Shown: positions 1-6,239 of the stretch, piece after piece
How positions within the stretch are numbered: the stretch's first letter is position 1
How the letters are laid out: each line of letters opens with the position of its first letter
From: a virus
Reading direction: 5' to 3' (one strand)
Virus record (IMG/VR): IMGVR_UViG_3300048580_000073
Span: 1 to 34,397 of that record
Length of the DNA stretch: 34,397 bases
Program-made: the position numbers and the translations under genes
Notes under the pieces: model-generated
What the model saw: the letters and a program-made list of their open reading frames with translations, nothing else
What the model was told of the DNA's origin: nothing
Database searches by the model: none

Positions 1-127
1 GGTAGCACTGTATGGGTCAATATGCCTACGCCTGTTCCGTCTACCAGAACTACATTGCCTGTAGCAGCGGTGGTGACTGTACATATTAGTCTGTGGATGT
101 AGTCACCGATTGCGCCTGTGCCGCCTA
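1..127. repeat. Exact 127-bp direct repeat, left copy
   Basis: Bases 1-127 are identical to bases 34271-34397. The odd length, equal to a common assembler k-mer, and the fact that a reading frame continues across the join indicate the overlap left when a circular or circularly permuted genome is assembled. It is less likely to be a physical terminal repeat. Unique length is therefore about 34,270 bases. Confidence 0.95.
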
Positions 128-194
128 AGACTTGTGCTGTTTGACTGACTGCAACGTGTTCGGATTGGTATCTAAATGGTGATTGTATGCTCAT
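1..194 (-). CDS. 5' part of a 106-aa virion-type protein cut by the window edge
   Basis: The reading frame starts with ATG at 194-192, overlaps the stop of the large terminase gene (ATGA), and runs off the left edge. Joined to the other end of the window it continues to a TAA at 34144-34146, giving a 106-residue protein. The sequence is rich in Gly, Thr, Ala and Val, with no charged helices, as in small beta-rich virion or decoration proteins. The family is not recognised. Its place between terminase and the portal-side genes supports a structural role; this is inference. Confidence 0.85.
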   Translation of the reverse strand, partial: MSIQSPFRYQSEHVAVSQTAQVLGGTGAIGDYIHRLICTVTTAATGNVVLVDGTGVGILTHTVL

Positions 195-1528
195 ATTCTG
201 CCTCTCTTAGGTTGATTTGCTTGCGCCCACACATCGTTAAGTGTTGCTGTGTTTTGCTCTCCTACCATCAGCGGTTTAGCCGCATCAGGCTGTCTGACTC
301 GTGGCTCTGACCGCCATGCTATTGATAACATTCGGAAAGCGTCTGCCGGATGAGAACACCAGTCATGTCGTGGTGTCTGCCGAAACGCCTTCTTGTCCTC
401 ATCGTACTCTCTTTGATACTGACGTAAAGCCTCGATACCCTCACTGCACTTGTCTGCATCAAACCAGCACTGTGGCAAGACTTTACGAACAGCCTGTATA
501 CCGTCTTGTACGCTTAAATCTGGCACGATAGCTAGACTGTTGATGCCAAAGTGTACCGCTAATTGCTCGATTACACTCTTACCAGCAGCCGCCAGAGTCT
601 TAGCTCGTGCATCATGCGGCAGGTGGTGCTTACCGAAATTATACGGCCTTGACAGGATATTTGCAGCAATTTCATCAATATTTGCACCAGAAACAGCGTA
701 ATAATCAATTATATGTACTTCATCGCGAATTACTTGATAGAACCAGACTGCTGTGTCATCCCTATAACCAAGATCGTATGCAAGATGAACAGGCACGTTG
801 TTGTCATAGGCTACTCTAGTGACGCGCCCTTGCTCTGTAGCCTCCCTCATCTCCGTACCGTAGTAAGCTCCTAGAATGCTTGCCTCGAATGAGCATTCCA
901 TCTCTTGTAGATATTGATCTTCTGATAGCTGTGCTTTGGCGGCATTCAGCTCTCCTTCTGGCAATAACTTACTGTCAGATGCCTTGAGTGCCATGCAAAA
1001 CCACTCACTAGGTATTCTCTGAGCCGTTTTGTAGATATCCCAGAACTGGTTTTTACCCTTCGGAGTGCCAGCAAATACACACCAACCCTGCCTGTCTGAC
1101 AGCGCAGGACGTATTACCGACCCCCACACGCTGGGCCTGAAATCACCGTACTCATCTAGGAAACAGCCATCGAAGCCCAGTCCGCGCATCGCATCGGCAT
1201 TATCAGCGCCAAAGATGCTTATCTTTGCTCCATTGAGCAAAGTAATAAATAATTCGGCCTCGTTAGCTGATTTCATAATAGGACGAGCGTAGTGCTTTAA
1301 GTATTGCCAAGCTACAGATTTTCCCTGTGATCTATAGGGCGTGACGTAGGCAAAGTGAGGCCACGGACTCTGGCATTCTGCCGCAGCACGAATTAAATCG
1401 TTGGTCGCTGCGACCGTTTTCCCTGCGCGCCTGTGAGCAATTAGACAAGCCCATCTCTGGGTGCGATTGTGGAACGGCATGAAAGCCAGCCGGGGCTGGT
1501 AGTCCATTTCTATTTCGGTGCTTTCCAT
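191..1528 (-). CDS. terL: Terminase large subunit
   Basis: Packaging motor ATPase and nuclease, 445 aa. The ATPase part shows a Walker A motif (AHRRAGKT, residues 31-38) and a Walker B motif with catalytic acidic residues (FLDEYGD, 123-129). The C-terminal RNase H-like nuclease shows YDLG (D252), PHDA (D306) and a late HPADAFR (H393, D396), the usual acidic metal-binding set. It would cut concatemers and drive DNA through the portal. The start overlaps the small terminase gene by 19 nt, and the stop overlaps the next gene as ATGA, so the genes are translationally coupled. The length is normal for P22/BPP-1-like enzymes. Confidence 0.96.
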   Translation of the reverse strand: MESTEIEMDYQPRLAFMPFHNRTQRWACLIAHRRAGKTVAATNDLIRAAAECQSPWPHFAYVTPYRSQGKSVAWQYLKHYARPIMKSANEAELFITLLNGAKISIFGADNADAMRGLGFDGCFLDEYGDFRPSVWGSVIRPALSDRQGWCVFAGTPKGKNQFWDIYKTAQRIPSEWFCMALKASDSKLLPEGELNAAKAQLSEDQYLQEMECSFEASILGAYYGTEMREATEQGRVTRVAYDNNVPVHLAYDLGYRDDTAVWFYQVIRDEVHIIDYYAVSGANIDEIAANILSRPYNFGKHHLPHDARAKTLAAAGKSVIEQLAVHFGINSLAIVPDLSVQDGIQAVRKVLPQCWFDADKCSEGIEALRQYQREYDEDKKAFRQTPRHDWCSHPADAFRMLSIAWRSEPRVRQPDAAKPLMVGEQNTATLNDVWAQANQPKRGRI

Positions 1529-1809
1529 TTTATCGTTATTTCTACTGGCCCATCATTCTTGCCTGTGAGTTCTGTGCGGCTCAATTTTGGTACATGGTAC
1601 TCAATCATGTCTGTATAGCATCGGAATGCCATCAGTGGCCCATTCTCTGCTGCTATCGCATCTAGCCAGATCTGCACTCTGTGAGCGTTACCATCAACGA
1701 ACCGGGCAATGGCCTCTCGAGCGGCTACTGTAGACTTATTTGCCAGCCCTTTTGGTCTACCCGGGCCGGGCGGTCTACCAGTTTTACTTGCTTTTTTAAT
1801 GACTATCAT
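1510..1809 (-). CDS. terS: Terminase small subunit
   Basis: 99 aa, directly upstream of and overlapping the large terminase gene. The basic N-terminus carries two AT-hook-like GRP motifs (GRPPGPGRPKG, about residues 11-21). A helical segment follows (STVAAREAIARFVDGNA) and then WLDAIAAENG, a pattern typical of small terminases of BPP-1-like phages. It ends with an EYHVPKLSRTE segment that usually precedes the C-terminal oligomer or TerL-contact tail. It should recognise phage DNA and load TerL. The ATG overlaps the upstream stop (ATGA). Confidence 0.85.
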   Translation of the reverse strand: MIVIKKASKTGRPPGPGRPKGLANKSTVAAREAIARFVDGNAHRVQIWLDAIAAENGPLMAFRCYTDMIEYHVPKLSRTELTGKNDGPVEITIKWKAPK

Positions 1810-2000
1810 ATATCTCGCTTCTCGTTGAGTCGTATCGCTGGTAACTTGGCTGCATCTATTACATCTTCCATGTACTTTAGAGCGTCTAATCTTGTCATAC
1901 CTTGAATGATTGCCGGGAAGCTACTTACTGGCGCTCCTGTTCCATCGCAGACTATCTCGTGCATTGCGTAGCCGTTATGTGTCTTGACCATGCGTATCAT
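1806..2000 (-). CDS. Hypothetical 64-aa protein
   Basis: A small ORF coupled on both sides: its ATG at 2000 overlaps the upstream stop and its TGA overlaps the small terminase start. An alternative start is Met4 (1991). The sequence mixes a short beta-like N-terminus (HEIVCDGTGAPV) with a helix (RLDALKYMEDVIDAA). No family is recognised. Tight coupling to terS suggests co-expression with packaging genes, but no role can be claimed. Confidence 0.75.
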   Translation of the reverse strand: MIRMVKTHNGYAMHEIVCDGTGAPVSSFPAIIQGMTRLDALKYMEDVIDAAKLPAIRLNEKRDI

Positions 2001-2356
2001 GCTAGGAATTTCAGCTTGTAGATGGTGCTGTCGATTAGCTGTGCTATCTCATCTATTATGTTCTGTAGCTCTGAGTCTTGCGGTAGCTTCTTTCTTTCAT
2101 CTTCTACATACTTACTTAGACTCATCATGTACTTTAGAGGTGGTGTAGGCAGTAGATAATACTTCTCATAGTCATCTATGATCCCATAGCAGCCTTGATA
2201 TGCCTCTACGAACGAGTCTACAAGCTCGTCTACCTCAGTGTAGTAAGTGCCTAATGCAACGTGTTCGCTGTAGGATTTGGTCTGGAAGTGCAGTATGTGG
2301 GCGTTAGTTACGCTGTGAAGTAGTGTTAGTACGAATTGTTGTGGTGAATGACTCAT
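1997..2356 (-). CDS. DUF5856-like helical protein (ferritin-like pattern)
   Basis: 119 aa and strongly helical. The stretch HILHFQTKSYSEHVALGTYY followed by DELVDSFVEAYQGCYG matches the pattern I associate with phage DUF5856 proteins: His/Gln-containing helices reminiscent of ferritin/Dps-like bundles. His and Glu residues at regular helix spacing could bind metal, but no activity is established. It has a clear ribosome site (AGGAGA, 5 nt before ATG). It sits in the accessory cluster upstream of terminase. The family call comes from memory of the motif, so it is moderate. Confidence 0.7.
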   Translation of the reverse strand: MSHSPQQFVLTLLHSVTNAHILHFQTKSYSEHVALGTYYTEVDELVDSFVEAYQGCYGIIDDYEKYYLLPTPPLKYMMSLSKYVEDERKKLPQDSELQNIIDEIAQLIDSTIYKLKFLA

Positions 2357-2369
2357 TTATCTCTCCTAG

Positions 2370-2546
2370 TTATTTGATTTTGTAACGATCTCGACATGGA
2401 GCGCATACTCCCTCTACTAATCGTGACCACTCGCCACACAGGTCGCAATCACCCGGAATTCCTTTGGGAATAGGCTTCCTAGCCTGTTTAATCAGGGCTG
2501 AAAGTCTTTGCTCTGCTTCCTCGTTAGCGTAATCAGCCTCGTCCAT
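2370..2546 (-). CDS. 58-aa DksA/TraR-like zinc-finger protein
   Basis: ATG at 2546, TAA at 2370-2372. An acidic N-terminal helix (MDEADYANEEAEQRL) is followed by a four-cysteine finger, CDLC...CAPC (C34, C37, C48, C51), and a basic CRDRYK end. Short phage and plasmid TraR/DksA relatives have this order and bind the secondary channel of RNA polymerase, so host transcription control is possible. The start overlaps the 3' end of the 75-aa gene by 14 nt. The finger is seen directly; the RNA-polymerase role is inference. Confidence 0.75.
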   Translation of the reverse strand: MDEADYANEEAEQRLSALIKQARKPIPKGIPGDCDLCGEWSRLVEGVCAPCRDRYKIK

Positions 2547-2760
2547 CTACCATCCTCTGTCTATAACAGAACTCCTTACACTTGCAGACTCCCTCTTCTG
2601 TTGCCTCGTTCTCACCCCATTTTCTGAACTGGATGACTAGCCTCTTTCTTACTTCTCTGCAATTATTCTTTAATATTAGTCTTTGTCGGCAACTGCGGCA
2701 ATTGAATTGGTATAAGCCAGAGCCGGGGTTCTTCTCTGCTATCTGGCACTCAGGACACAA
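2533..2760 (-). CDS. 75-aa cysteine-rich zinc-ribbon protein, TTG start
   Basis: The frame opens with TTG at 2760-2758, and no in-frame ATG or GTG is near. It overlaps the upstream gene by 11 nt, so re-initiation after that stop is plausible. CPEC (C2, C5) and CRSC (C21, C24) form a classical zinc ribbon. A basic middle (REVRKRLVIQFRKW) and a second cysteine cluster (C59, C61, C65) follow. It could bind nucleic acid, but no named family is recognised. The start codon is the least certain part. Confidence 0.6.
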   Translation of the reverse strand: MCPECQIAEKNPGSGLYQFNCRSCRQRLILKNNCREVRKRLVIQFRKWGENEATEEGVCKCKEFCYRQRMVDGRG

Positions 2761-2986
2761 TAGGTTGTCTCTTTGAGTAGTAGGTATACAGCCAGACTTC
2801 TTTACGGCCCAGTATCAGATTAGACTTTATAGGCACTCTAGTAACATATCTCTGCTTTAGTAAGTAGCATAAGGCCATTGAGATTTCGCAAGTCTTTAGG
2901 TCACATCTAGCATCTATCTCAGCTAGCGTGATCTCGCCCACATAGTCCTTTAGTAACGCCCGAATTGTAGATACTGCTCGTGCCAT
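2750..2986 (-). CDS. 78-aa winged-helix-like protein
   Basis: It has a strong ribosome site (AGGAGG, 4 nt before ATG) and an extended -10 promoter just upstream. The sequence reads as helix (STIRALLKDY), helix-turn-helix (ITLAEIDARCDLKTCEISMALCYL) and then a beta wing (YVTRVPIKS, EVWLYTYY). This layout is typical of small phage winged-helix DNA-binding proteins. It is first in its transcript, which suggests a regulator for the terminase-proximal genes; this is inference. Confidence 0.7.
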   Translation of the reverse strand: MARAVSTIRALLKDYVGEITLAEIDARCDLKTCEISMALCYLLKQRYVTRVPIKSNLILGRKEVWLYTYYSKRQPIVS

Positions 2987-3002
2987 ACTTCCTCCTGATA
3001 TA

Positions 3003-3028
3003 TATCATAATTATACCAGAGTATTATA
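3003..3028 (-). promoter_or_regulatory. Extended -10 promoter upstream of the wHTH gene
   Basis: On the minus strand, TGG-TATAAT lies at 3018-3010, an extended -10 box. A second TATAAT lies 13 nt upstream (3028-3023). The likely transcription start near 3003 leaves a short leader to the ATG at 2986. No good -35 is visible, as expected for extended -10 promoters. Confidence 0.6.
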
Positions 3029-3029
3029 C

Positions 3030-3470
3030 TTATTTACATACATTCCATTGACCGCTGGGCCTGTGTGCTGCATACAGATCTTTACGTTCAATCTTTCCGG
3101 CAATTGCTTTTTTATCCTCTCTCATAGACTTTTTTATTAGATTAATGTCCTTTCTCCTAGACTCTGCATCAGCCGCATTGTCCTGTCTGTTTACCTTGTC
3201 TCCGTGCATCATTAGCCAGAACTGTGCGTCCTTTGGACTATCCCATAGCTTTTCTGACAGTCTAGGGATGTATCGAGCTACAAATACTCTGGCTGATAGG
3301 CTGGTGTCCCACATATACGGGAATCGGCGTAACTCAGAGAACGGAGACTGTTGCTCTGTAAAGTCCTTTTTGTACATATCAACCAGACTTTGCATACGAA
3401 CATCTTTGCCCCATCCCTTAATTAATAAGGCATCCCATGCTAACTGACGATAATCGTCCGAAAAATACAT
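3030..3470 (-). CDS. Hypothetical 146-aa protein
   Basis: Charged, soluble protein with aromatic residues in the first half (WDALLIKGWG, FPYMWDTSLSARVF, FWLMMHGD) and a Lys/Arg/Glu-rich helical C-terminal third (ESRRKDINLIKKSMREDKK). No signal peptide, membrane segment or catalytic motif is seen. It overlaps the upstream 76-aa gene by 31 nt, which is unusually long for this genome, so the upstream stop is read inside this gene. Unknown role in the accessory cluster. Confidence 0.7.
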   Translation of the reverse strand: MYFSDDYRQLAWDALLIKGWGKDVRMQSLVDMYKKDFTEQQSPFSELRRFPYMWDTSLSARVFVARYIPRLSEKLWDSPKDAQFWLMMHGDKVNRQDNAADAESRRKDINLIKKSMREDKKAIAGKIERKDLYAAHRPSGQWNVCK

Positions 3471-3670
3471 ATTAGACCTCCTATCGCAGCTACAAACGCG
3501 ACTTTAATCCACAGTACCAGCCGCCTGTCATCTTCAGCCCATGAGCCGGATGAGTAGCCCCGCCCCATGCCGCGAGGAGCGTTTAGGTAGGGTAGGTAGC
3601 CATCGTGTGACTTATTGCGTTCTACGCCCTCTCTGAGCGTTCTGGGGCTAGTATCGTAATTTGAGTTCAT
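3440..3670 (-). CDS. 76-aa protein with C-terminal membrane segment
   Basis: The N-terminal two thirds are polar and Gly/Arg-rich (RTLREGVERNKSHDGYLPYL). One hydrophobic helix near the C-terminus (about residues 53-75, VLWIKVAFVAAIGGLICIF) follows Arg residues, so a tail-anchored or N-in inner-membrane protein is likely. It overlaps both neighbours. Function unknown; small membrane proteins in such clusters often act on the host envelope or exclude other phages, but nothing here shows that. Confidence 0.6.
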   Translation of the reverse strand: MNSNYDTSPRTLREGVERNKSHDGYLPYLNAPRGMGRGYSSGSWAEDDRRLVLWIKVAFVAAIGGLICIFRTIIVS

Positions 3671-3815
3671 CTTTCTTCTCCTTGTCGTAAGCCTTCAAAT
3701 CCTGTCTAGCAGCGTCCCAAGCATCATAAGCAGAATCCCAATCAGCATGAGCAGCAGCAGCCCTAACAGCAGCAGCATTCCAAACCGCCTTCACTAGTTC
3801 TTCTCTTGTACTCAT
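3648..3815 (-). CDS. 55-aa alanine-rich helical protein
   Basis: ATG at 3815 overlaps the upstream TAA (TAATG); TAG at 3648-3650. The protein is one predicted amphipathic helix with repeating Ala plus Trp/Asp (NAAAVRAAAAHADWDSAYDA) and a Lys/Glu C-terminus, as in short phage coiled-coil proteins. Runs of GCT/GCA codons make the DNA locally repetitive. It overlaps the downstream gene by 23 nt. Function unknown. Confidence 0.65.
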   Translation of the reverse strand: MSTREELVKAVWNAAAVRAAAAHADWDSAYDAWDAARQDLKAYDKEKKDELKLRY

Positions 3816-4039
3816 TAGAAGTCACCTCTGTTTAGCGGTTCAGCCTGTCCGTGACGCGGATCGTCAAGCACCTCGTCTAAGCCCTGATTCTGCTCCTGCT
3901 CTCTGTTGTGATACTTAGCTTCCTCATACTGTCTGACCATTGCAAAGTATGAGTCTAATAGGTTGGCTTTAGTTTCGTTATCTGCTCGTGAGAAACTTAT
4001 TACTAACCTAGCTGCCGCTAACTGGAAGTCTGTAATCAT
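3815..4039 (-). CDS. Hypothetical 74-aa protein
   Basis: I chose ATG at 4039 rather than the in-frame TTG at 4078. The ATG follows GGAG by six bases and sits one base after the upstream stop. The protein starts with an amphipathic helix (ITDFQLAAARLVISFS), continues with NETKANLLDSYFAMVRQYEEAK and ends in an acidic/polar tail (DEVLDDPRHGQ). No motif or family is recognised. Confidence 0.7.
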   Translation of the reverse strand: MITDFQLAAARLVISFSRADNETKANLLDSYFAMVRQYEEAKYHNREQEQNQGLDEVLDDPRHGQAEPLNRGDF

Positions 4040-4040
4040 T

Positions 4041-4169
4041 TTATGCTCCGCATTGTGAGAGGTAGGAAGTGAAGGCAATAGCCATTACAACAATAATTAT
4101 TATAAACCACGGTGTAGGCTCGAATGGTGGGCGCTTTTGGCGTGGGAAGAACTCGTCATATTTACTCAT
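4041..4169 (-). CDS. 42-aa single-pass membrane peptide
   Basis: ATG at 4169 with AGGAG upstream; TAA at 4041-4043. The first 20 residues are polar and Pro-rich (FFPRQKRPPFEPTP), followed by a very hydrophobic helix (WFIIIIVVMAIAFTSYL, residues 21-37). It is the first gene after the strong promoter at 4216-4242, so it should be well expressed. Inner-membrane insertion with the basic N-terminus inside is predicted. Role unknown. Confidence 0.65.
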   Translation of the reverse strand: MSKYDEFFPRQKRPPFEPTPWFIIIIVVMAIAFTSYLSQCGA

Positions 4170-4215
4170 TTGTATCTCCTGTTCTGGGCTTCAAAATGAA
4201 TCCCGATGTAGAAAT

Positions 4216-4242
4216 ATTATAGAGATGTATTAGAACTGTCAA
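4216..4242 (-). promoter_or_regulatory. Strong sigma70-type promoter
   Basis: The minus strand carries a perfect TTGACA at 4242-4237 and a perfect TATAAT at 4221-4216. The spacer is 15 nt; it is 17 nt if TAATAT two bases further on is the -10. Start near 4209 gives a leader of about 40 nt to the ATG at 4169. It would drive the accessory genes and terminase, and perhaps the whole late operon. Confidence 0.75.
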
Positions 4243-4244
4243 CA

Positions 4245-4402
4245 CTTTTATAATACATTTATTTCTTTAATAGAATCAATATATTACAAAGGATTTCCCG
4301 CTTCCCGCTTTGCCCGTTTCGATATATTTCGGTGCAAGCGGGTAAAAGACAGTCTCCGCCGGAGAGCGTACAGTCTCCGCACGGACACGGATAATCTGAA
4401 CG
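4245..4402. other. Non-coding segment with hairpin and short direct repeats
   Basis: No credible gene lies here. A long imperfect hairpin spans 4304-4342: CCCGCTT pairs with AAGCGGG, then GC and CCG/CGG inside single-base bulges, with a 13-nt AT-rich loop. Two copies of an 11-mer (ACAGTCTCCGC) lie at 4349-4359 and 4370-4380, exactly 21 bases apart. The first overlaps a palindrome (CTCCG-C-CGGAG, 4354-4364). The segment is more GC-rich than its AT-rich flanks. It could be a small RNA, a protein-binding site or a remnant. Confidence 0.5.
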
Positions 4403-4431
4403 AAAAAAAGGGCCACGATTCCTCGCAGCCC
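4403..4431 (-). terminator. Rho-independent terminator of the recombination operon
   Basis: Read on the minus strand, a 9-bp stem with two G-U pairs (arms 4431-4423 and 4418-4410) closes a GGAA tetraloop. It is followed at once by seven Ts (4409-4403). It lies about 50 nt after the HNH stop codon at 4483 and separates the recombination operon from the promoter at 4216-4242. Confidence 0.85.
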
Positions 4432-4482
4432 AAAGAGCGCAACTACCAATCACGCAAATTAATTGTACATCAGAAGGGCGAT

Positions 4483-4971
4483 TTATCCATTCAATCCACT
4501 ACCATTAATCTTATGCCACTTTGCATGACACTTTGGACATAACCATCTGACAGCTAATGGGTAGGCGTAATCATCGTGATGACCATGCAGCCTACAATGT
4601 GCAACCTTGCAATCTTCACAAACAGTGCCTCTTATTAATCTTCCATTTTCTACATGATTCTGGACTAAAAATTGACACGCTCGTTTTATTACATTTGCTT
4701 TCGTCCACTTTTCTCTTGCCTTTCTTGCCATAGCCTTACCCTCATCAGTCTGAGAATAATGCTTTCTTCCCTCTATTCTATGCGGTAAATTTGCTCTGTT
4801 TTTATCATATTCTATGTAGTAATCATGATTCTTTAATATATTAGCTTTTGTATCTTTTTTAGTGCATGACTTACATTTATTAAGATGACCGTCAGCCATC
4901 ATAGGATGTTTATAAAACTCCGACAATGACTGACTTTCACCACACTTAAAGCAAACCTTAGAACTATGCAC
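4483..4971 (-). CDS. HNH endonuclease, GTG start
   Basis: 162 aa. An N-terminal zinc ribbon is formed by CFKC (C7, C10) and CKSC (C33, C36). The C-terminal HNH core shows CEDC (C118, C121), HGHHDDY (H131, H132) and CPKCHAKWH (C145, C148, H149, H153). This is a common phage HNH arrangement and probably a freestanding homing-type nuclease. The basic, Lys-rich middle is AT-rich compared with neighbouring genes, a sign of separate acquisition. The start is GTG with AGGA upstream. It has its own extended -10 promoter in the gap to ssb. Confidence 0.85.
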   Translation of the reverse strand: MHSSKVCFKCGESQSLSEFYKHPMMADGHLNKCKSCTKKDTKANILKNHDYYIEYDKNRANLPHRIEGRKHYSQTDEGKAMARKAREKWTKANVIKRACQFLVQNHVENGRLIRGTVCEDCKVAHCRLHGHHDDYAYPLAVRWLCPKCHAKWHKINGSGLNG

Positions 4972-5000
4972 GAGTTATATCCTGTGTGAAATATAACCCC

Positions 5001-5009
5001 ATTATAGCA
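5001..5009 (-). promoter_or_regulatory. Extended -10 promoter for the HNH gene
   Basis: The minus strand reads TGC-TATAAT at 5009-5001, between the ssb stop (5015) and the GTG start (4971). No clear -35 is seen. An independent promoter fits a mobile nuclease gene placed at the end of an operon. Confidence 0.55.
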
Positions 5010-5014
5010 TAATT

Positions 5015-5428
5015 CTAATTAAAAGGTAGGTCATCAGGCATATCGTCAAAAGGTGTCTTGTACGGGTCTGTAGCTGGCATATTTCGTGAATCATGCTTAG
5101 GCTCAGACTCCTTGCTCTTGCCTAGAAACTGCACCGTATCTGCACTAATCTTGGTGCTGTACTTGGTAACGCCGTTCTTGTCCTCAAATTTATCTGTTTT
5201 CATTTTGCCCTGCACATAGACTTGTGAGCCTTTCGTGAGGTATTGACCACAGATTTCAGCCAGCTTACCGAAAGCACTGACGTTGACCCACTCCGTGCCT
5301 TCTTTGCTTTTTGTTTTCCAGCCGCAGCCTATGCTGAAGTTAGCTATAGAATCACCTGCCGGGGTAACTCGTAGCTCTACATCCTTGCCAAGCCGACCTA
5401 TGAAACTACATTGGTTTAAATCAGACAT
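5015..5428 (-). CDS. ssb: Single-stranded DNA-binding protein
   Basis: 137 aa. The N-terminal OB fold is recognisable from NQCSFIGRLGKDVELR, a WVNVSAFGKLAEICGQYLTKG core and VYVQGKMKTDKF (to about residue 100). A disordered linker ends in the acidic tail DDMPDDLPFN, the usual partner-binding tip. It coats ssDNA during replication and annealing and would cooperate with the Sak3 and YqaJ proteins of the same operon. The ATG overlaps the exonuclease stop (TAATG). Confidence 0.95.
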   Translation of the reverse strand: MSDLNQCSFIGRLGKDVELRVTPAGDSIANFSIGCGWKTKSKEGTEWVNVSAFGKLAEICGQYLTKGSQVYVQGKMKTDKFEDKNGVTKYSTKISADTVQFLGKSKESEPKHDSRNMPATDPYKTPFDDMPDDLPFN

Positions 5429-6039
5429 TATTTTTTCTCCAGTTGTTTCATTGCGTCATCTACTTCACCTAAAAACTTAACTACTTCTGTTTCCATCTTA
5501 GCTATTAGATCGTCATCTCTCCGTAACCGTGAGACAAATAGCTGTAGATGCTCTGGCACTCGTGGGTCGTAGCTTACAAAGTCGCAATAAGTTGCGCCAG
5601 TTACCCACATCTGACACTGCATCTGATTGACGTAAGCAGCAGGTGGCTTGTTATCAAGCCTATATCCTAGATGCGTCTGGGTGTTAGGACACTTGATCTC
5701 GATTAACGCATTAACACCACTGATAATGCCATCAGGAGACGCTCCAAGCCACTTTATCGTAGGATGAAAGCAGAACTCTGCCTCGTCTACAAAATAGCCT
5801 GTATCGGCCTCATAGCGTATTCTGGCAAGAGGTTCATGGTCAGTACCCCACTGCATAGCCGCATTGTTAAAACTGTCAGCTACTTGACCAGAAACACGCT
5901 CTGCAATGATCTGCATCCTGTACTTCTGTCGGGTAACAGCTTCTCCTGCCTTACCCTTTGCAAGCACATCGCTCATCCTAGACGCAGTTACATGGCCTAG
6001 CCGTTGTGCAAACCATTCTGGTGTCCCTTGAGCTATCAT
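5428..6039 (-). CDS. YqaJ-type exonuclease (lambda Exo superfamily)
   Basis: 203 aa, PD-(D/E)xK nuclease. It starts with QGTPEWFAQRLGHVTASRMSD, the YqaJ signature helix. It shows GTDHEPLARIRYE, the catalytic Asp in GASPDGI and the ExK pair in ALIEIKCPN. PAAYVNQMQCQMWVTG completes the fold. It resects dsDNA 5' to 3' to give 3' tails for the annealing protein encoded two genes upstream. It overlaps both neighbours (ATGA at 6036-6039 and TAATG at 5428). This is the standard partner in phage recombination modules. Confidence 0.93.
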   Translation of the reverse strand: MIAQGTPEWFAQRLGHVTASRMSDVLAKGKAGEAVTRQKYRMQIIAERVSGQVADSFNNAAMQWGTDHEPLARIRYEADTGYFVDEAEFCFHPTIKWLGASPDGIISGVNALIEIKCPNTQTHLGYRLDNKPPAAYVNQMQCQMWVTGATYCDFVSYDPRVPEHLQLFVSRLRRDDDLIAKMETEVVKFLGEVDDAMKQLEKK

Positions 6040-6239
6040 TTTAGAAAGTACCTCCCAATGACCTTGCCGCTATCAAGCCAGACATTCTCAGTGTGTATGT
6101 TATAGCCCATGCAGCGCAGGTCATAAACCCTAGCTGAGAGTCTCATACATTGGGCCTCTTTCATTGCATCCAGAGATGTTAAGCGCCGCTTCTTCTTTAG
6201 TTGCCCTAGTAGCCAAAAGTTTTGAGATGATGGACTCAT
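6036..6239 (-). CDS. 67-aa helix-turn-helix protein (HTH_39-like)
   Basis: Pattern SQNFWLLGQLKKKRRLTSLDA, then MRLSARVYDLRCMGYNI and GKVIGRYFL. This is the small phage HTH family often found inside recombination or replication operons: a basic first helix, a recognition helix with RL.AR...LR, then a beta hairpin. It probably binds DNA. It is coupled to its neighbours by ATGA overlaps, so it is co-expressed with the annealing protein and exonuclease. Regulator or recombination accessory; undecided. Confidence 0.75.
   Translation of the reverse strand: MSPSSQNFWLLGQLKKKRRLTSLDAMKEAQCMRLSARVYDLRCMGYNIHTENVWLDSGKVIGRYFLK

Noticed and set aside
1869-2139. 14-bp identical direct repeats at 1869-1882 and 2126-2139
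   Set aside because: Both encode the same residues (LKYM) in the same frame and have no dyad or further copies. Probably chance or shared codon use.
4259-4453. 64-codon frame on the minus strand with GTG start
   Set aside because: It crosses the terminator hairpin and T-tract, has no ribosome site and has an odd composition. It is best seen as chance in non-coding DNA.
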